From contig CM043968.1 in NCBI GenBank assembly GCA_014529385.2, positions 128,625,018 to 128,689,017 on the forward strand: a DNA stretch of 64,000 nt, in the 5' to 3' direction. Shown here piece by piece: positions 20,778 to 33,399 of this stretch (the stretch's first letter is position 1; every line of letters begins with the position of its first letter). The DNA comes from Adiantum capillus-veneris. Taxonomy: Eukaryota; Streptophyta; Polypodiopsida; Polypodiales; Pteridaceae. The position numbers and the translations under genes were made by a program. Under the pieces are notes generated by a model. That model saw nothing but the letters and a program-made list of their open reading frames with translations. It was not told the DNA's origin and searched no databases.

Positions 20778-21350
20778 TACCCCCATCTTGAAATCTCAAA
20801 CGTCCTCGTTTGCATCTATGTCGTACATGCTTACTGTCAACACTAATGTATTCAACACCTGTCGACACATATACGGCACATACATGCTCATTGTCAACCC
20901 TGGTGTATTCAACACCTTGTCGACTCATGTATTGCCTGCGTGTGAACCCTGTCGCAATGACATAGTGGTAGCTGCGCACTCTGCCATTGCTTTGAGTCAC
21001 TAACTTTCCAATGACAAAATGGTAGCTGCACATTTTGCCACTGTCTTATAGTACACGTTGGATCCCGTAACACTTTCGAGCATACCCAAACCGACAGTTT
21101 AAGAATGCAGTTACACATGTACTCTTCAATAGAAGCAATCACTGTATCCTTGACAAACTGACAAGAAATACTCACTTCTATAGCACTAACTAAACTTTTG
21201 GACATTCCATAAGAGCAATTGCCAAACTGACAATCTGTACAGCTCTAACATTCATGTAACAGGTATTTGATTTGAGCTCACTTTAAATACCATGTACATC
21301 ATTTGTTTCAAAAGCCATTGTCACACTGACAATCCATGTAGCTTTGAAAC
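20778..21350 (-). other. Gypsy-B 3' non-coding region
   Basis: Between polyprotein stop and polypurine tract. It contains a tandem-like pair of about 60 bp near 20,815-20,935 (GTCAACACTAATGTATTCAA versus GTCAACCCTGGTGTATTCAA). No gene. Confidence 0.7.
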
Positions 21351-24300
21351 TCAAGGGGTCAAGGTAGGTTGCAAATCGAAGGCTTCAAGGTAAAGTGATA
21401 ACACAGTTGGTGACTCTGCAAGTTCACCTTCTTCCATCCACTTAGCATCCATTGGTGGATAGTTTCTGAACTTTACCAAGTAACGCCTAGCAACCTTGCC
21501 TTTCACTTTCCTTTCTTTGTGTGCCAAAATCTGTTCAGGGAGCAAGATCTCGTCAAGTTCCTCGACTTCCGGCTGATCTTCAGCTGGCATATCTTCTGGC
21601 ACATCACCCACATAGGGTCTGAGAAGACTCACATGAAACGCATTGTGAATCTTCCAACTGTCAGGCAATTTCAGCCTATATGCAACATCACTGATTATGT
21701 CGCACACTTGAAAAGGTCCATAGTAACGCATGCTGAGCTTTGGAAACAGTCTTTCCTTGCCCTTCATCTTCTTTAACCTTGCCTTTTCAAAGCGTAAAAG
21801 CACCCAATCACCAAGTGAATATACTACTTCACGACGGTGACGATCAGCTGCTTTCTTTTGCTTTGCCTGAGTCCTTTCTAAGGCCACTTTGACCTTTTTG
21901 TACATTTCATCCATGTCCTGAACATACTTATCTGCTTCAAATATCTTGTCCTTTGTATGCAGTATGGGAGGAACTTTCTTGGCACCTTCAACTATCTCAA
22001 AAGGTGCCTTGCCAGTTGATGAATGCAATGTATTATTGTATGCATACTCCACCAATGGCAAATACTGCTCCCACTTTCCTTTATGCTCTGACACATAACA
22101 CTTCAGCAGATCTAGGAGAGTAGAATTTGCCTCTTCTGACTGCCCATCTGTTTGAGGATGAAATGACGAAGAGAATTTGAGTGTGGTACCCATATTCTCA
22201 AACAAGCCTCTCCAGAACAAACTAGTCATGCGTGGATCACGGTCGCTAATAATCGACTGTGGCATGCCATGATACTTGAAAATATTGCTCATAAACAAGC
22301 GTGCCATCTGATCTGGCTTTATCTTCTTCTTGACAAGAATAAAATGAGCCTGTTTGCTGAATCTGCAAATAATGGTCCAAATACCATCATTTCCTGTCTG
22401 CGTTCTCGGAAGATCAAAGATAAAATCCATAGCAATACTTTCCCATGGTTTATCTGGAATAGGTAGTGGTTGCAATAACCCTGGTGCCTTTTGCCTGTCA
22501 AACTTGACCTTTTGGCATATTAGGCATTCTCGCACAAAGGCATCCACATCCCTTCTCAATGTAGGCCAATAGAAGAATGTCTCTACCGCTTTAACTGTAG
22601 CATCGATACCACGATGCCCTGCATACGGTGGGACATGACTCTCTTCCATAACTTTGCGTCGCAATGGCTTTGTGACACACAATCTGCCATGCATCATCAT
22701 GAACCCGTCTTTAAGAAGATAGTGTTCATGACGTTGTCCATCCATTAGTTGCTCGAAGACCCTTGCAAAATCTTCATCATTTGCATACTGTTCTCTCATA
22801 TCATCAAGTTCATGATGATAAGGAATCGACACAGCTGAAATTTGTGGCTTCCTTGACAAGGCATCAGCCACAACGTTCTTCTTGCCTTCGACATGCACAA
22901 TCTGAAAATGGAACATGGACAAGATATTTGCCCATCGCATATGCTTCTCAGATAACTTTGTCTGTGTCAAGAAGTATCGCAAGGTCTGATGATCCGTTTG
23001 GACAACGAAATCTGCACCTAGCAGGTAGTGTTTCCAACTTACGAGCGCATGAATCACAGCCAGTAACTCTTTCTCATAGACCTGCATGGTCATCTCTGGC
23101 CCTTGTAAAATTCTGCTCTCATAGGCTACTACCCTGCCATCTTGCATTAGCACAGCACCAATGCTACTACCGCAGGCGTCGCACTGGACCACAAATGACT
23201 TCCTAACATCTGGCAACACAATGACTGGATCTGAAGTCATCTTTTCCTTTAAGAGATTAAAAGCTGAAATCTCTTTCTGTGTCCATCTAAAAGTGACTGC
23301 CTTCTTTTGAAGAGCATGTAAAGGTGAAGCAATCTCAGCGAAATTTCGGATAAACCTTCTGTAATAGGAGCATAGTCCCAAAAAGCTTCGGACATCATGC
23401 ACCGTCTTCAAATTTGGCCATGACTTGATCGCTTCGACTTTTGCAGGATCCATTCTGACACCGTCCTTTGAGACAATGTGTCCCAGAAAGTGAATCTCTT
23501 CCAGAAAAAACTCACTTTTCTTTGCATTGATGAGCAACCTATGACTGCGTAGCTCTTTGAACACAATGGCCAAGTGATGCCTATGCTCCTCTTCATTCTT
23601 TGAGTAGACTATCATGTCATCAAAGAATGTACCAACAAACTGCTAGTGTGGACGGAAAATTCTGTCCATCATCCTATTGAACGTAGCAGGAGCATTTGTG
23701 AGACCAAAGGGCATCACTAAAAATTCGTAAAGGCCAAACGTCGTTCTAAAAGCAGTCTTGTGCACATCCTCTGATCTAATGCGGATCTGATGGTACCCAC
23801 TCTTTAGATCTATCCTGCTAAACATACCTGCTCCTTCTAATTTGTCCATAATATCATCAATTCTAGGTATAGGGAACCTATTCTTGATGGTATTCTTGTT
23901 CAGTGCACGGTAGTCGATGCACATACGCCATGAGCCATCCTTTTTCTGCACCAACAACACTGGAGAACAGAATGGAGATGAACTGGGCTGAATCAGCCCC
24001 TTTTCTAACAACTCCTGTACTTGGCCCATTATCTCTTTCTGCTGAGCCGCACTAACCCTGTACGGAGGCTTATTTGGTGGGCTACAGCCTGGCACCAAAT
24101 CTATCGCATGGTCCTCGGGTCTCTCTGGCGGTAATTGAGACGGTAATGAATCGGAAAAACAGTCACTATACTGTTGTAAAAACATTGACCTTTCTTTATC
24201 TAGCACAGATAAATTTGATTCATCACAATCTGACACTTCACGTGCAAAAACCAAGTACGCAGAAAGATGCTTTTTCATTACAGAAGTAATAGCAGAAGCT

Positions 24301-26465
24301 GATACAGTAGGAATAGACTCCCCTTTAAGCTTTACATCCAGAATGTGAGTCTTTCCCCTGCTCTGTACAGTGATCTTTTTGTTGTAGGCATCCATGATTC
24401 CCTGTACACGAAACAACCAAGGAATACCTAACAACACATCACATCCGTCCAGTGGCATGATGTAAAATTCTTCAGCATCTACATAGGACTGGATATGTAG
24501 ACGCAACTTTCCAATGATGGGTGTCACAGCCTCTGTATGGCCAGGACATGCCAAACCTGCCTCTGCTGTATACCCCATCTCTTCAGGTCTGATTCCCAAC
24601 TTTGAAGCCAATTCTGGGGAAATGAAGGAGGCTTTGGCACCTGGATCAAAGAAGATAAGCACTGTTTGATCCCTGACCTTTCCCCATGCTCTGCAAAGCT
24701 CACTTGCATCTGAATTTGGCTTGTCGCCCACCATATCTGGCACTAGACCAGCCATGGGCTTCTTTCCCTTCCTGTCCTCCTTGTCTTCAGAATCAGCTGG
24801 CCTTTTCTTTGTAGGACAGTTGTAAGCAATGTGGCCAAGCTGCTCACATATAAAGCATTTGTTCTCTGTCCTCAGGACCTTCTTTTGCTCTTCTGACTTG
24901 CGAGGAAAACGTCTTTTCCATTTCTTTGCTGGTCCTTTTTCTGATTCAGCCGTAGCTTTGTCTTTCCCTGCATTGGCCGACTCCTGAGTCCCTTTTGGAG
25001 CCTCATTGGGAACGTGCTTCTTGGCTGAATTTTTCTTGCCTGATCCTGCCTTGACGCCAGTGTTAAATTCACAATCTTCTCCCTTGAGCAAACCATTGCC
25101 AATGTTTGCTACCTCGATGAGCTGCGTCAAAGTAGTGACTTTTGTCTTCGTGCAGTACTTTCTCAATCCTTTAGGTAGGCCACAACAGTATTTTTCAATC
25201 TGTTCTGTCAATGGCACAAACCTATAGGAAGTTACTGGAAGTAGAGCTTTCCAAAACTTCCGATTGTAATCATCCAGATTTCTGCAAGTGGCAGCATTAA
25301 GCTGGTGCCATTCTGTCATGACATCTGCTTCAAAATCATCAGATAACCATGCTGCTGCAAAAATCTGCTTGAAGTAAATCCATGTGGACGGAGCTTGCCC
25401 TTGAAGCAATAAAGTTGTCCACCATTGTCCCGCATTCCCTGTCAAGAAAGTGGCTGCCTTGCGGACCTTTGAAGCCTCTGTAAAGTTTCCCCCTGCATAG
25501 GCCTTATCAAACTGCTGGAGGAATGAAAGAGCCTTCTTCCTGTCATCAAACCCTGTAAAGGTCGTGAATGACACACCTTTGCCACCTTCTTTGTACGGAG
25601 TTGGCCTCTCCAGCGGCGTTAAATTGTCATATGGAAGTGACTGAAACATGGGAACACTATTAGGGTTCATCTGTGTTCCTTGGCCGCTATTAACTTGACC
25701 TGGAAATGCCATATTTGGCTGCTGATTTGTAATTCCAGCCATACCAAAATTTGCTTGTGGCATCCCAAATTGTCCCTGAGTGCTTTGAAACCCTGGTTGC
25801 ATACCCATGACACTGTACATGGGGTTAGGCATCATCGTTTGAGCACCCGCAAACACTGTTCCTGGCGTATAAAACTGATTTCCAGGTGCATGACCAGCCA
25901 TGCTTTGGAATACGGATCCACCTCCAAAATAGCCAGGGTGTAGTGAAGGTGGTGGGAAGACCTGTTGCATAGCCTGTAGGTTGCTTCCCTGCCCATTAGA
26001 ACCAGCTATAGGCTGCTGAAAGGTGGCGGGCTGAATTGGTACAGCTTGAAAAACTGGCATCTCAGCCACCTGTTCTTGCACCTTAGGCATACGTTGTGGA
26101 GACTGCATGTTCTCCGTCAAGTGTACAGGTGTTTCCATTGACTGTGCGGTATGAATCACCTGTGTTCGAGTCTTAACATGCTTTTGAATATGATCCAGTG
26201 ACCCAACTTGCTGAGACGGAACAGGAGGTTGCAGAAAGGCTAAAAACCTCGGATTCTGCATTACTTGTGTGAACATAGCCACAGCAGTAGCCAACTGGGT
26301 CCTGAATATATCATCATCAGTCTGTGGTGGTCTTGAGGACTCACCCACTTCATGTGTCTGTTGACCCTGTGAAGAGGAAACCTCTTCAGTCACATCATCT
26401 GGTCTGTCAGCCATAATTGCAATTCCCTGTGTCTGGTCTATGATCCCTTGTGTCTTCAAGGCCAA
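21351..26465 (-). CDS. Gypsy-B Gag-Pol polyprotein with one internal stop
   Basis: A single frame of 1,704 codons, interrupted only by TAG at 23,643-23,645, so 940 codons lie before the stop and 763 after. First part: Gln- and Met-rich N-terminus, capsid-like region about residues 300-450, CCHC knuckle C537/C540/H545/C550, protease FFDPGA with D607, start of reverse transcriptase ([20 protein letters not shown]). After the stop: FFDDM active site, RNase H (D146, E183, D208, counted from the Met at 23,615), integrase HHCC (H327/H334/C364/C367) and D397, D458, E494, and a C-terminal chromodomain (about 685-745) thought to steer integration to heterochromatin. The stop lies inside the reverse transcriptase, not at a Gag-Pol boundary, so it should abolish activity unless suppressed. 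Confidence 0.95.
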
Positions 26466-26506
26466 AACTGACCAAGGCTCACTTCTATAGGAAAAAGTGA
26501 TTCAAT

Positions 26507-26522
26507 CCCGTCGATGGAACCA
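26507..26522 (-). promoter_or_regulatory. Gypsy-B primer-binding site
   Basis: On the minus strand TGGTTCCATCGACGGG follows the 5' LTR directly. It differs from the initiator-Met primer site of Gypsy-A and the Copia elements. The TGG start fits a tRNA CCA end; I cannot name the tRNA. Confidence 0.65.
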
Positions 26523-28000
26523 TGTAACCGACCTGTTCTTGCCAAAAAGGGCGGTAGACTTTACTTTAAACCTTGATTTAGCTTTCACCCATTATTAGTT
26601 GTCTATTTTACCTGTACTTTCACGACACAACAAGAGGGGAGAGGGCTACAGGTTGCTAGATTGCACCTGTATGAGTAGACGGACACCAGATTGGCCCCTA
26701 ACTTAGGCGCCCCTTTCGGTATTTCTTTATTGTTCAAAAGAGGGAATAAACGCTGTGGTTCCTACAAGCTGCCCCGCACAAACTCGGCTGAATTTCCACT
26801 GTTCCAGCCCGATTTCGGCAGCATAACTGTACTAGAACCCTTCACGATCAGTATTCCCACGCATTGACTGACTTTCCCGACGCATACGGGCACTTTGCAA
26901 AACCTGGCGAGAATCTGCAGCACGCTGAATTCTCTGTTTTCAGCCCTGAAAATGCGCCAGATCGCCTGTACAGCGGTCCCCTTGCGTCCCCGAACCTCCT
27001 GGGGGTATTAGGGTCCGTTTAGGGCCAAAACCCTAAACCTGCAAAAATACACAGCAGGCTGTAATTCGCTGTTTCGGGCTCCGTTTCGCGTGCCGGTCGC
27101 ATCCCTAGCAAGTCCTCGAGCTCCCGCACCTGTAGGGCTACTTGCCCTTTGAATCGGACGAGATTTCTGGCGTGAAACCTCTCCGAATTCACCTGTACCT
27201 GCGGGGGGGATTAGCTGCTAGCTAATCCAGTACCTGTGCAAGAGGCTCTTGCCTCGGCAATCGCGCATGAACCCACACAACTGTACATTGGTCAAATGAA
27301 GAGCCCACTAGAGGGGCATAACATACTGCCAAAGGGGAGAGAGAGGGCAGTGCGTAGCGTGCAGGGCATCACTCCTGGCACCGCACTGTGCATAAGAGGG
27401 AAAGCAAGCACTCCATAGCTCTTAGCCTGTGACAAAATCAGCAAATGAGCCCTTCTTCCCTTCAAATTCAGCGCCAACTCCTTCTTGCATTGGAAACTGC
27501 ACCAGAATGTGCCACTTGGCACATTTACAAGCATTTTCCCGTTTCGGGGTTGCCGCCTAAAAATATCCCAACCGGTTGCCCAGTTGACTTCACGGCAGAG
27601 TAAGAAAATGTTCCCTTTGTCATTCCGGAGGTAATGACGCCAACACATTTTCAGGTCCCAAAATAGCAGTTCCCTAAATTTTAGGAGATGCTGCCATTAT
27701 ATCTTTCTAGGTCATCCGACCCTCTTTGTACACTGCGGCCACATCCAAAACTGAAATGTAGCCCCTGTAGCAAAGGATTCCACTTTGGCTAGTCAATGAC
27801 CCCACTTGGCTAACCATAGTCCTTGTCCAACCTTAGTGCTCTCTTGCCCTCAGGCCTGGACTCCCTCTGGACAGTTCCACACTAGCTATGCAATGCAGGG
27901 CAATTAGATTTCCCGAGGGGTGTTTCCAAAAAGTGAAAGTAAATAGATAATAAGAAAGAAATCAACAAAAAGGATAGATAGTAGTCACACGCTGGTGACA
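26523..28000 (-). repeat. Gypsy-B 5' LTR
   Basis: 1,478 bp, one G longer than the 3' copy in a G-run near 27,205. Conserved core at 26,691-26,732. It should carry the element promoter, though I see no clear TATA box. Confidence 0.95.
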
Positions 28001-28120
28001 ATGACTCTATATTAAAATATCGAGGTAATTTATCGACAAAGGAGCGGAATGACTCCCCTCCTGTGCATACCCGTTGCACTAGATTCGCCCATGCTGAAAT
28101 CGGGGTTCTATCGGAGTAGA
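28001..28120 (-). other. Gypsy-A 3' non-coding region, inner half
   Basis: Begins with the second copy of the ATGAC target site and runs to the Gypsy-A polyprotein stop; homologous (reverse complement) to 9,576-9,700. Confidence 0.8.
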
Positions 28121-29932
28121 CTATGCTAAACCGAATGCTTCAAGGTAAAGGTTCACAATCTGAGGAGTATCTGCTAGGTCCTCCTTCTCCATCCACTTCG
28201 TGTACAATGCGGGATAGTTCTTGAATTTAACCGAGAACCGCCTCATCACTTTATCTTTAATCTTTCTATCTTTATATGTCAGTAACTGTTCTAGAACGAG
28301 TATCTCCTCGCTTTCCTCCACTTCGGGTTGCTCATATGGCTCCCCATCATCGGGCACATCGCCTTTAAAAGGCTTCAAGAGACTCACATGAAAAGCATTG
28401 TGAATTCTCCAAGTATCGGGCAGCTTCAGTCTAAAGGAAACATCATTTATCTTTTCTTTTATCTGGAAAGGTCCATAGTATCTCATGTGAAGCTTTGGAA
28501 AAAGCCGCTCCTTTCCCTTTTTCTTTCTCAGGCGTGCCTTCTCAAAACGTAAGAGCACCCAATCGTCTTCCTTTATTTTCAAATCGCGACGGTGTCGATC
28601 TGTTGCCTTTTTGTGTCTTTCCTTGTTGTGTCTTTCCTGAGATTTCTCTAAAGCCTCCCGGACCTTGGCAAAAGCAGTGTCCAAGTCCCTCGTGTATTGG
28701 TTGGCTTCAAAAATCTTATCTTTCGTGCTTAGGACGGATGGAACCTTCGTAGCACCTTCAATAATCCCAAATGGCGTATTCCCCGTCGAAGAGTGAATCG
28801 TGTTATTGTAGGCAAATTCCACCAAAGGTAAAAACCTTTCCCATTGAGTCTTTTGATCCGAAATGTAAGACTTCAATAAATCAGGTACAGCTGAATTTGC
28901 AATCTCAGATTTCCCATCTGTCTGCGGGTGGAGAGATGACAAGAACTGCAACCGCGTGCCAATGTTCTCCCAAATAGCCTTCCAAAACAAACTCGTGAAT
29001 CGGGAATCTCTGTCAAAGACAATTGTCTTAGGCATGCCATGTAATCTGAATATCTGGGCAATGAACAGTCTCGCTAAATGATCCGGCTTGACTGTTTTCT
29101 TCAGTAGAATGAAATGAGCTTGCTTGCTAAATCTGTCAATAACATTCCAGATATCATCGTGCCCACTCTGTGTCTTCGGGAGATCAAAAATGAAATCCAT
29201 AGCAATACTTTCCCAGGGGCGGGTGGGAATGGATAAAGGCTGTAACAATCCCTGTGCTTTATGCATGTCAAACTTGACCTTCTGGCAAACCAAGCAACTG
29301 GGTACAAAATCGTCCACGTCCTTCTTGAGTCTCGGCCAAAACAAGTATCGCTCCACACCTTTCAAGGTGGTGTCAATGCCGCGGTGACACGTAAATGGTG
29401 GACAGTGGCATTCGGTTAGAACCTTTTCCCTCAACGGCTGTGTGATGCACAACACCATTTTCTTCATCAAGTAGCCATCCCGAATGGAATATCCCGCTAC
29501 TACCTACCCATTCTGTATTCGATCGAATACATCTGAAAAATATGGAATCTGTGGCGTACTGATCGACCATGTCCTCGAAGCTTCTATGATGTATCGTGGA
29601 AATAGCCAAGACCAATGGCTTCCAGGACAAAGCATCTACCACCAAGTTCTTCTGTCCCTGCACATGGACAATCTGGAAGTGAAACTGTGACAAGATGTTA
29701 GCCCATCGCATCTGCTTTTTCGATAACTACTTTTGTGACAAGAAGTAGCGTAAACTCTGATGATCAGTGAGACTGTAAAATCGGCTTCGAGTAGGTAATA
29801 TCGCCACTGAGTAAGAGCATGGATAACCGCCAAAAGCTCTTTCTTATATATCTGTGCTGTCAATTCCGGCCTTGAAAACAATCGGCTCTCATAGGCAATG
29901 ACATGGAATTCATGCATTAAGATCGCACCCAG

Positions 29933-30542
29933 TGTAACAAACTGCTGACGTGTCAAAGCCTAAAGAATGGAGCCAACTTACAGATGATGTGGCTGCCCGA
30001 GAGCAAAAACCCTAACCCTAATTTTTGCCAAAAACCCTAATTATGGAAACCCTAACGCTAAAACCTGCAGAGACCCTAACCCTAACCCTAAGGACAGATT
30101 TCTGCGTTTTGCGACGTGGTAGGCTGTACGGATTTCCATGATTTACGCTGGCAGCTTTTGGCATTGCTTTTTGGACCAGAAGCTTTTGAGTTTGAAAGTT
30201 TTTCATGTAAACTGCTTTTTGGACCATAAGTTTTTGAGTTTCAAAGCTTTTCATGTAAACTGCTTTTTAGGCAAAGGGCCTTTAAATATGAGGTTAGGGC
30301 TCATTCTCTGGCATGCTTCCTGGAGAAGGTGCAGAGTCTGGAGTACCGGCTTGTACTTTGATGATGCAATATAAAGAAATACCGAAAGGGGCGCCAAGGT
30401 TTGGGGCCAATACTCTCTAGGGTGGAATTCCGCCACTCCGTGTCGCGTGTCGTCTCTCTCTTTCAGTTCAGTTGTTATTGAAGTGCTAAAAGTCTGTTCA
30501 GTCTGTTCTTTTCTATTGGCACGTGGTGCCCGCCTTGTGACA
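29933..30542 (+). mobile_element. Solo LTR in Gypsy-A RNase H, with telomere-like repeats
   Basis: 610 bp from TGTAACAAACTGCTGACG to CCTTGTGACA, flanked by a perfect duplication CCCAG (29,928-29,932 and 30,543-30,547). Plus orientation, opposite to the host element. The conserved core lies at 30,369-30,412. A cluster of CCCTAA units lies at 30,009-30,093. No coding sequence; formed presumably by recombination between two LTRs. Confidence 0.9.
30009..30093. repeat. Interstitial telomere-like CCCTAA cluster
   Basis: Includes AACCCTAACCCTAATTTTTG, single AACCCTAAT and AAACCCTAACG units, and GACCCTAACCCTAACCCTAA. Six-base CCCTAA units prevail over the seven-base plant CCCTAAA. Confidence 0.85.
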
Positions 30543-31159
30543 CCCAGACTACGACCACAAGCACAACAATATACTTCGAATGACTTTTGCAAATTCGGCA
30601 AAGTCAAAACTGGTCCTGTAGTCAATTTCTCTTTCAAAGTCAGAAAGACAGTCACCTCTGTGGGTCCCCACGAGAAAGGGACTCCTTTCTATGTCAAGAT
30701 ATGCAAAGGGGAAGCAACCTCTACAAATTTTCGAATGAACCACCTGTAGTAAGAACATAAGCCCAAGAAGCTTCATGGGCATTCTTCAAATCGGGCCAAT
30801 CACATAAAGTCTCAAACTTGGGCGGGTCCATCTGCGCTCCCGCTGCGGAGACAATGTGTCCCAAAAAGTGTATCTCAAATAAGAAAAATTATTTGCATGG
30901 ATCACCAATTTGTGATCTCGCAATGCCTGAAAGACCTATAATAGATGTTCCCTATGTTCTACCTCATCCTTGGAGAAGACTATAAGAAAGTGCCAACAAA
31001 AGATTTGTACTCTGTGAAAATCCTGTCCATCATTCGGTTAAAAGTAGTTGGAGCATTGGTAAGGCCAAAAGGCATCACCAAAAAAATTCATATAAATCGA
31101 AGCTCATCCGAAAAGCTGTCTTATAGGCATCTCCCGGCGCGATTCGGATCTCATACCAC

Positions 31160-31729
31160 TGTAACAAACTTGGACACTCCCAAGTCAAGATTCTTCCGCG
31201 ACACCGCAGAGATTCACTTCAAAACAGTTCACAATTCACAATTGATTCGACACGGCCCGGCGGAGTTCCGTGCCTAGAGATGTTGGCCCCAAAGACTAGC
31301 GCCCCTTTCAGTATTTCTTTTTGTATTAATCTGTGTTCAAAGTACAAGAGAGTGGGAGAGTTCTCACTCTCGGACTCTGCGTCCAGATGCTCTGAGTTGT
31401 GAGGGCCCTGCCCACCTATTTATAAGTTACAAGGAATGCCAAAAGCCCCAAAAAGCTTCTCAATTCAAAAGCTCTTAAAAATAAAGCATCTATTCCAAAA
31501 GCTACTAATTAGCTTGCGTAGAATTTCAACTGCACAAAAAGTAACTTTCTGTATAGCTGTCCGCAAATCGCGGGATTTCCGTACGCATACCAAGTCAGCT
31601 TGTTAGCAAAAATTGGGTCTGCCACGTCAACACTCTGCCCGCGTTTCTCGGTGCTGCCAACCAGGGGGTGTGTATCTGCTGCCCACTCAAAGTGTGTCCA
31701 AGGGCCAGCCACGTCACCAGTTTGTGACA
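31160..31729 (-). repeat. Gypsy-A 5' LTR
   Basis: 570 bp, TGTAACAAAC to TTTGTGACA on the plus strand. The core lies at 31,283-31,330. A TATA-like TTATAAATAGG lies on the minus strand near 31,418-31,428. Just inside (31,148-31,159) GTGGTATGAGATCC is both the residual primer-site-like sequence and reverse transcriptase coding sequence. Confidence 0.88.
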
Positions 31730-31734
31730 GCAGA

Positions 31735-31955
31735 GTTCAGATCCCACCTCCACTAGAGGCACACTGATTGACCGTGCAATGGACCTAGAGAGATCCAGGC
31801 ATCCACGGTTACAGAGGAGGGCTACCCAGCATAGACAGAGATTACAGAGGAGAATTCGGATTATTTTGGCGGGCCACGCACGATACCGAGTCAGGTTTTT
31901 GAACATGGAGGACATAGAGGAGATCCGACACCGACCAATGCTCGATTTACTTTGA
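31735..31955 (+). pseudogene. Unknown ORF, 3' part, interrupted by Gypsy-A
   Basis: 73 open codons continuing the frame at 16,336-16,429, with DRAMDLERSRHPRLQRRATQ and RYRVRFLNMEDIEEIRHRPM, ending at TGA 31,953-31,955. Very basic in the middle, acidic near the end. I cannot assign a family. Confidence 0.35.
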
Positions 31956-32157
31956 GTTGGAGGATTGTCTCCTTCTTAGTAGCTTAGGTTCCTTATTATT
32001 TTTACCTTTGTATTGACTATAGTGTCTCTAGTCTTTCCCCCATTTTGTTTAGGATGTTAGTCTTTCTTTCAGCACACAGACTTCGTATTAGATTCACCAC
32101 TTTGTAACTTGTTGGTCTCATAGGTCATTTTGGCCTTTTGTAGACGTTAATATATCA

Positions 32158-33303
<1,146 letters not shown>

Positions 33304-33399
33304 CTCTTGAGTCATAAGCTTGATGTAATAAACCAAGAATGCCATGATCACCCACATAAGGATGAGGGTCACATTACTGCAAGTAGAAAAATTTCCCAC
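33304..33399 (-). CDS. SEC63: SEC63/ERdj2 exon 2 (second membrane segment)
   Basis: 96 bp, 32 codons (residues 63-94), phase 0 at both ends. The acceptor is TGCTACAG and the donor GAG/GTATTATC. It encodes VGNFSTCSNVT, the hydrophobic second membrane segment LILMWVIMAFLVYYI and KLMTQE, matching plant ERdj2. Its donor must be joined to an acceptor 19,150 bp away (14,154). Confidence 0.93.

Larger units (their letters stand above)
19301..28000 (-). mobile_element. Gypsy-B: nearly intact Ty3/Gypsy chromovirus
   Basis: This is an 8.7-kb element on the minus strand. LTRs 19,301-20,777 and 26,523-28,000 begin and end TG..CA and are flanked by a perfect duplication ATGAC (19,296-19,300 and 28,001-28,005). 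A polypurine tract (AAGATGGGGG) sits next to the 3' LTR at about 20,778-20,792. A primer site lies at about 26,507-26,522. I count about six differences between the two LTRs over 1.48 kb, so the insertion is young. The polyprotein has one stop codon. It is inserted in the 3' non-coding region of Gypsy-A. Confidence 0.95.
28121..31159 (-). pseudogene. Gypsy-A polyprotein pseudogene (RT, RNase H, integrase, chromodomain)
   Basis: Read right to left: reverse transcriptase from GYEIRIAP through [20 protein letters not shown] (31,159-30,548, several stops), RNase H split by a solo LTR at 29,933-30,542 (SLG on one side, LGAILMHEFHVIAYESR on the other) and shifted near 29,640-29,700 and 29,480. Then follows a 449-codon open stretch (29,470-28,121) with integrase zinc motif remnants, [23 protein letters not shown] (Asp kept), the linker [11 protein letters not shown] and the chromodomain to YLEAFGLA. 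Gag, protease and the RT N-terminus are deleted: the 5' LTR joins the RT directly. Dead by deletion, insertion, frameshifts and stops. Confidence 0.9.
16430..31729 (-). mobile_element. Gypsy-A: deleted chromodomain Gypsy element carrying three insertions
   Basis: The minus-strand element has its 5' LTR at 31,160-31,729 and its 3' LTR at 16,430-16,949 plus 18,758-18,827 (split by a solo LTR). Flanking target sites are GCAAA (16,425-16,429) and GCAGA (31,730-31,734), one mismatch. Polypurine tract at 18,828-18,840. Internal content is a 3' non-coding region (18,841-19,300 and 28,006-28,120), a polyprotein pseudogene (28,121-31,159), and no gag, protease or 5' part of the reverse transcriptase. 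Insertions are a solo LTR (16,950-18,757), Gypsy-B (19,301-28,000) and a solo LTR (29,933-30,542). LTRs differ by several percent by eye, so it is much older than Gypsy-B. Confidence 0.85.
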
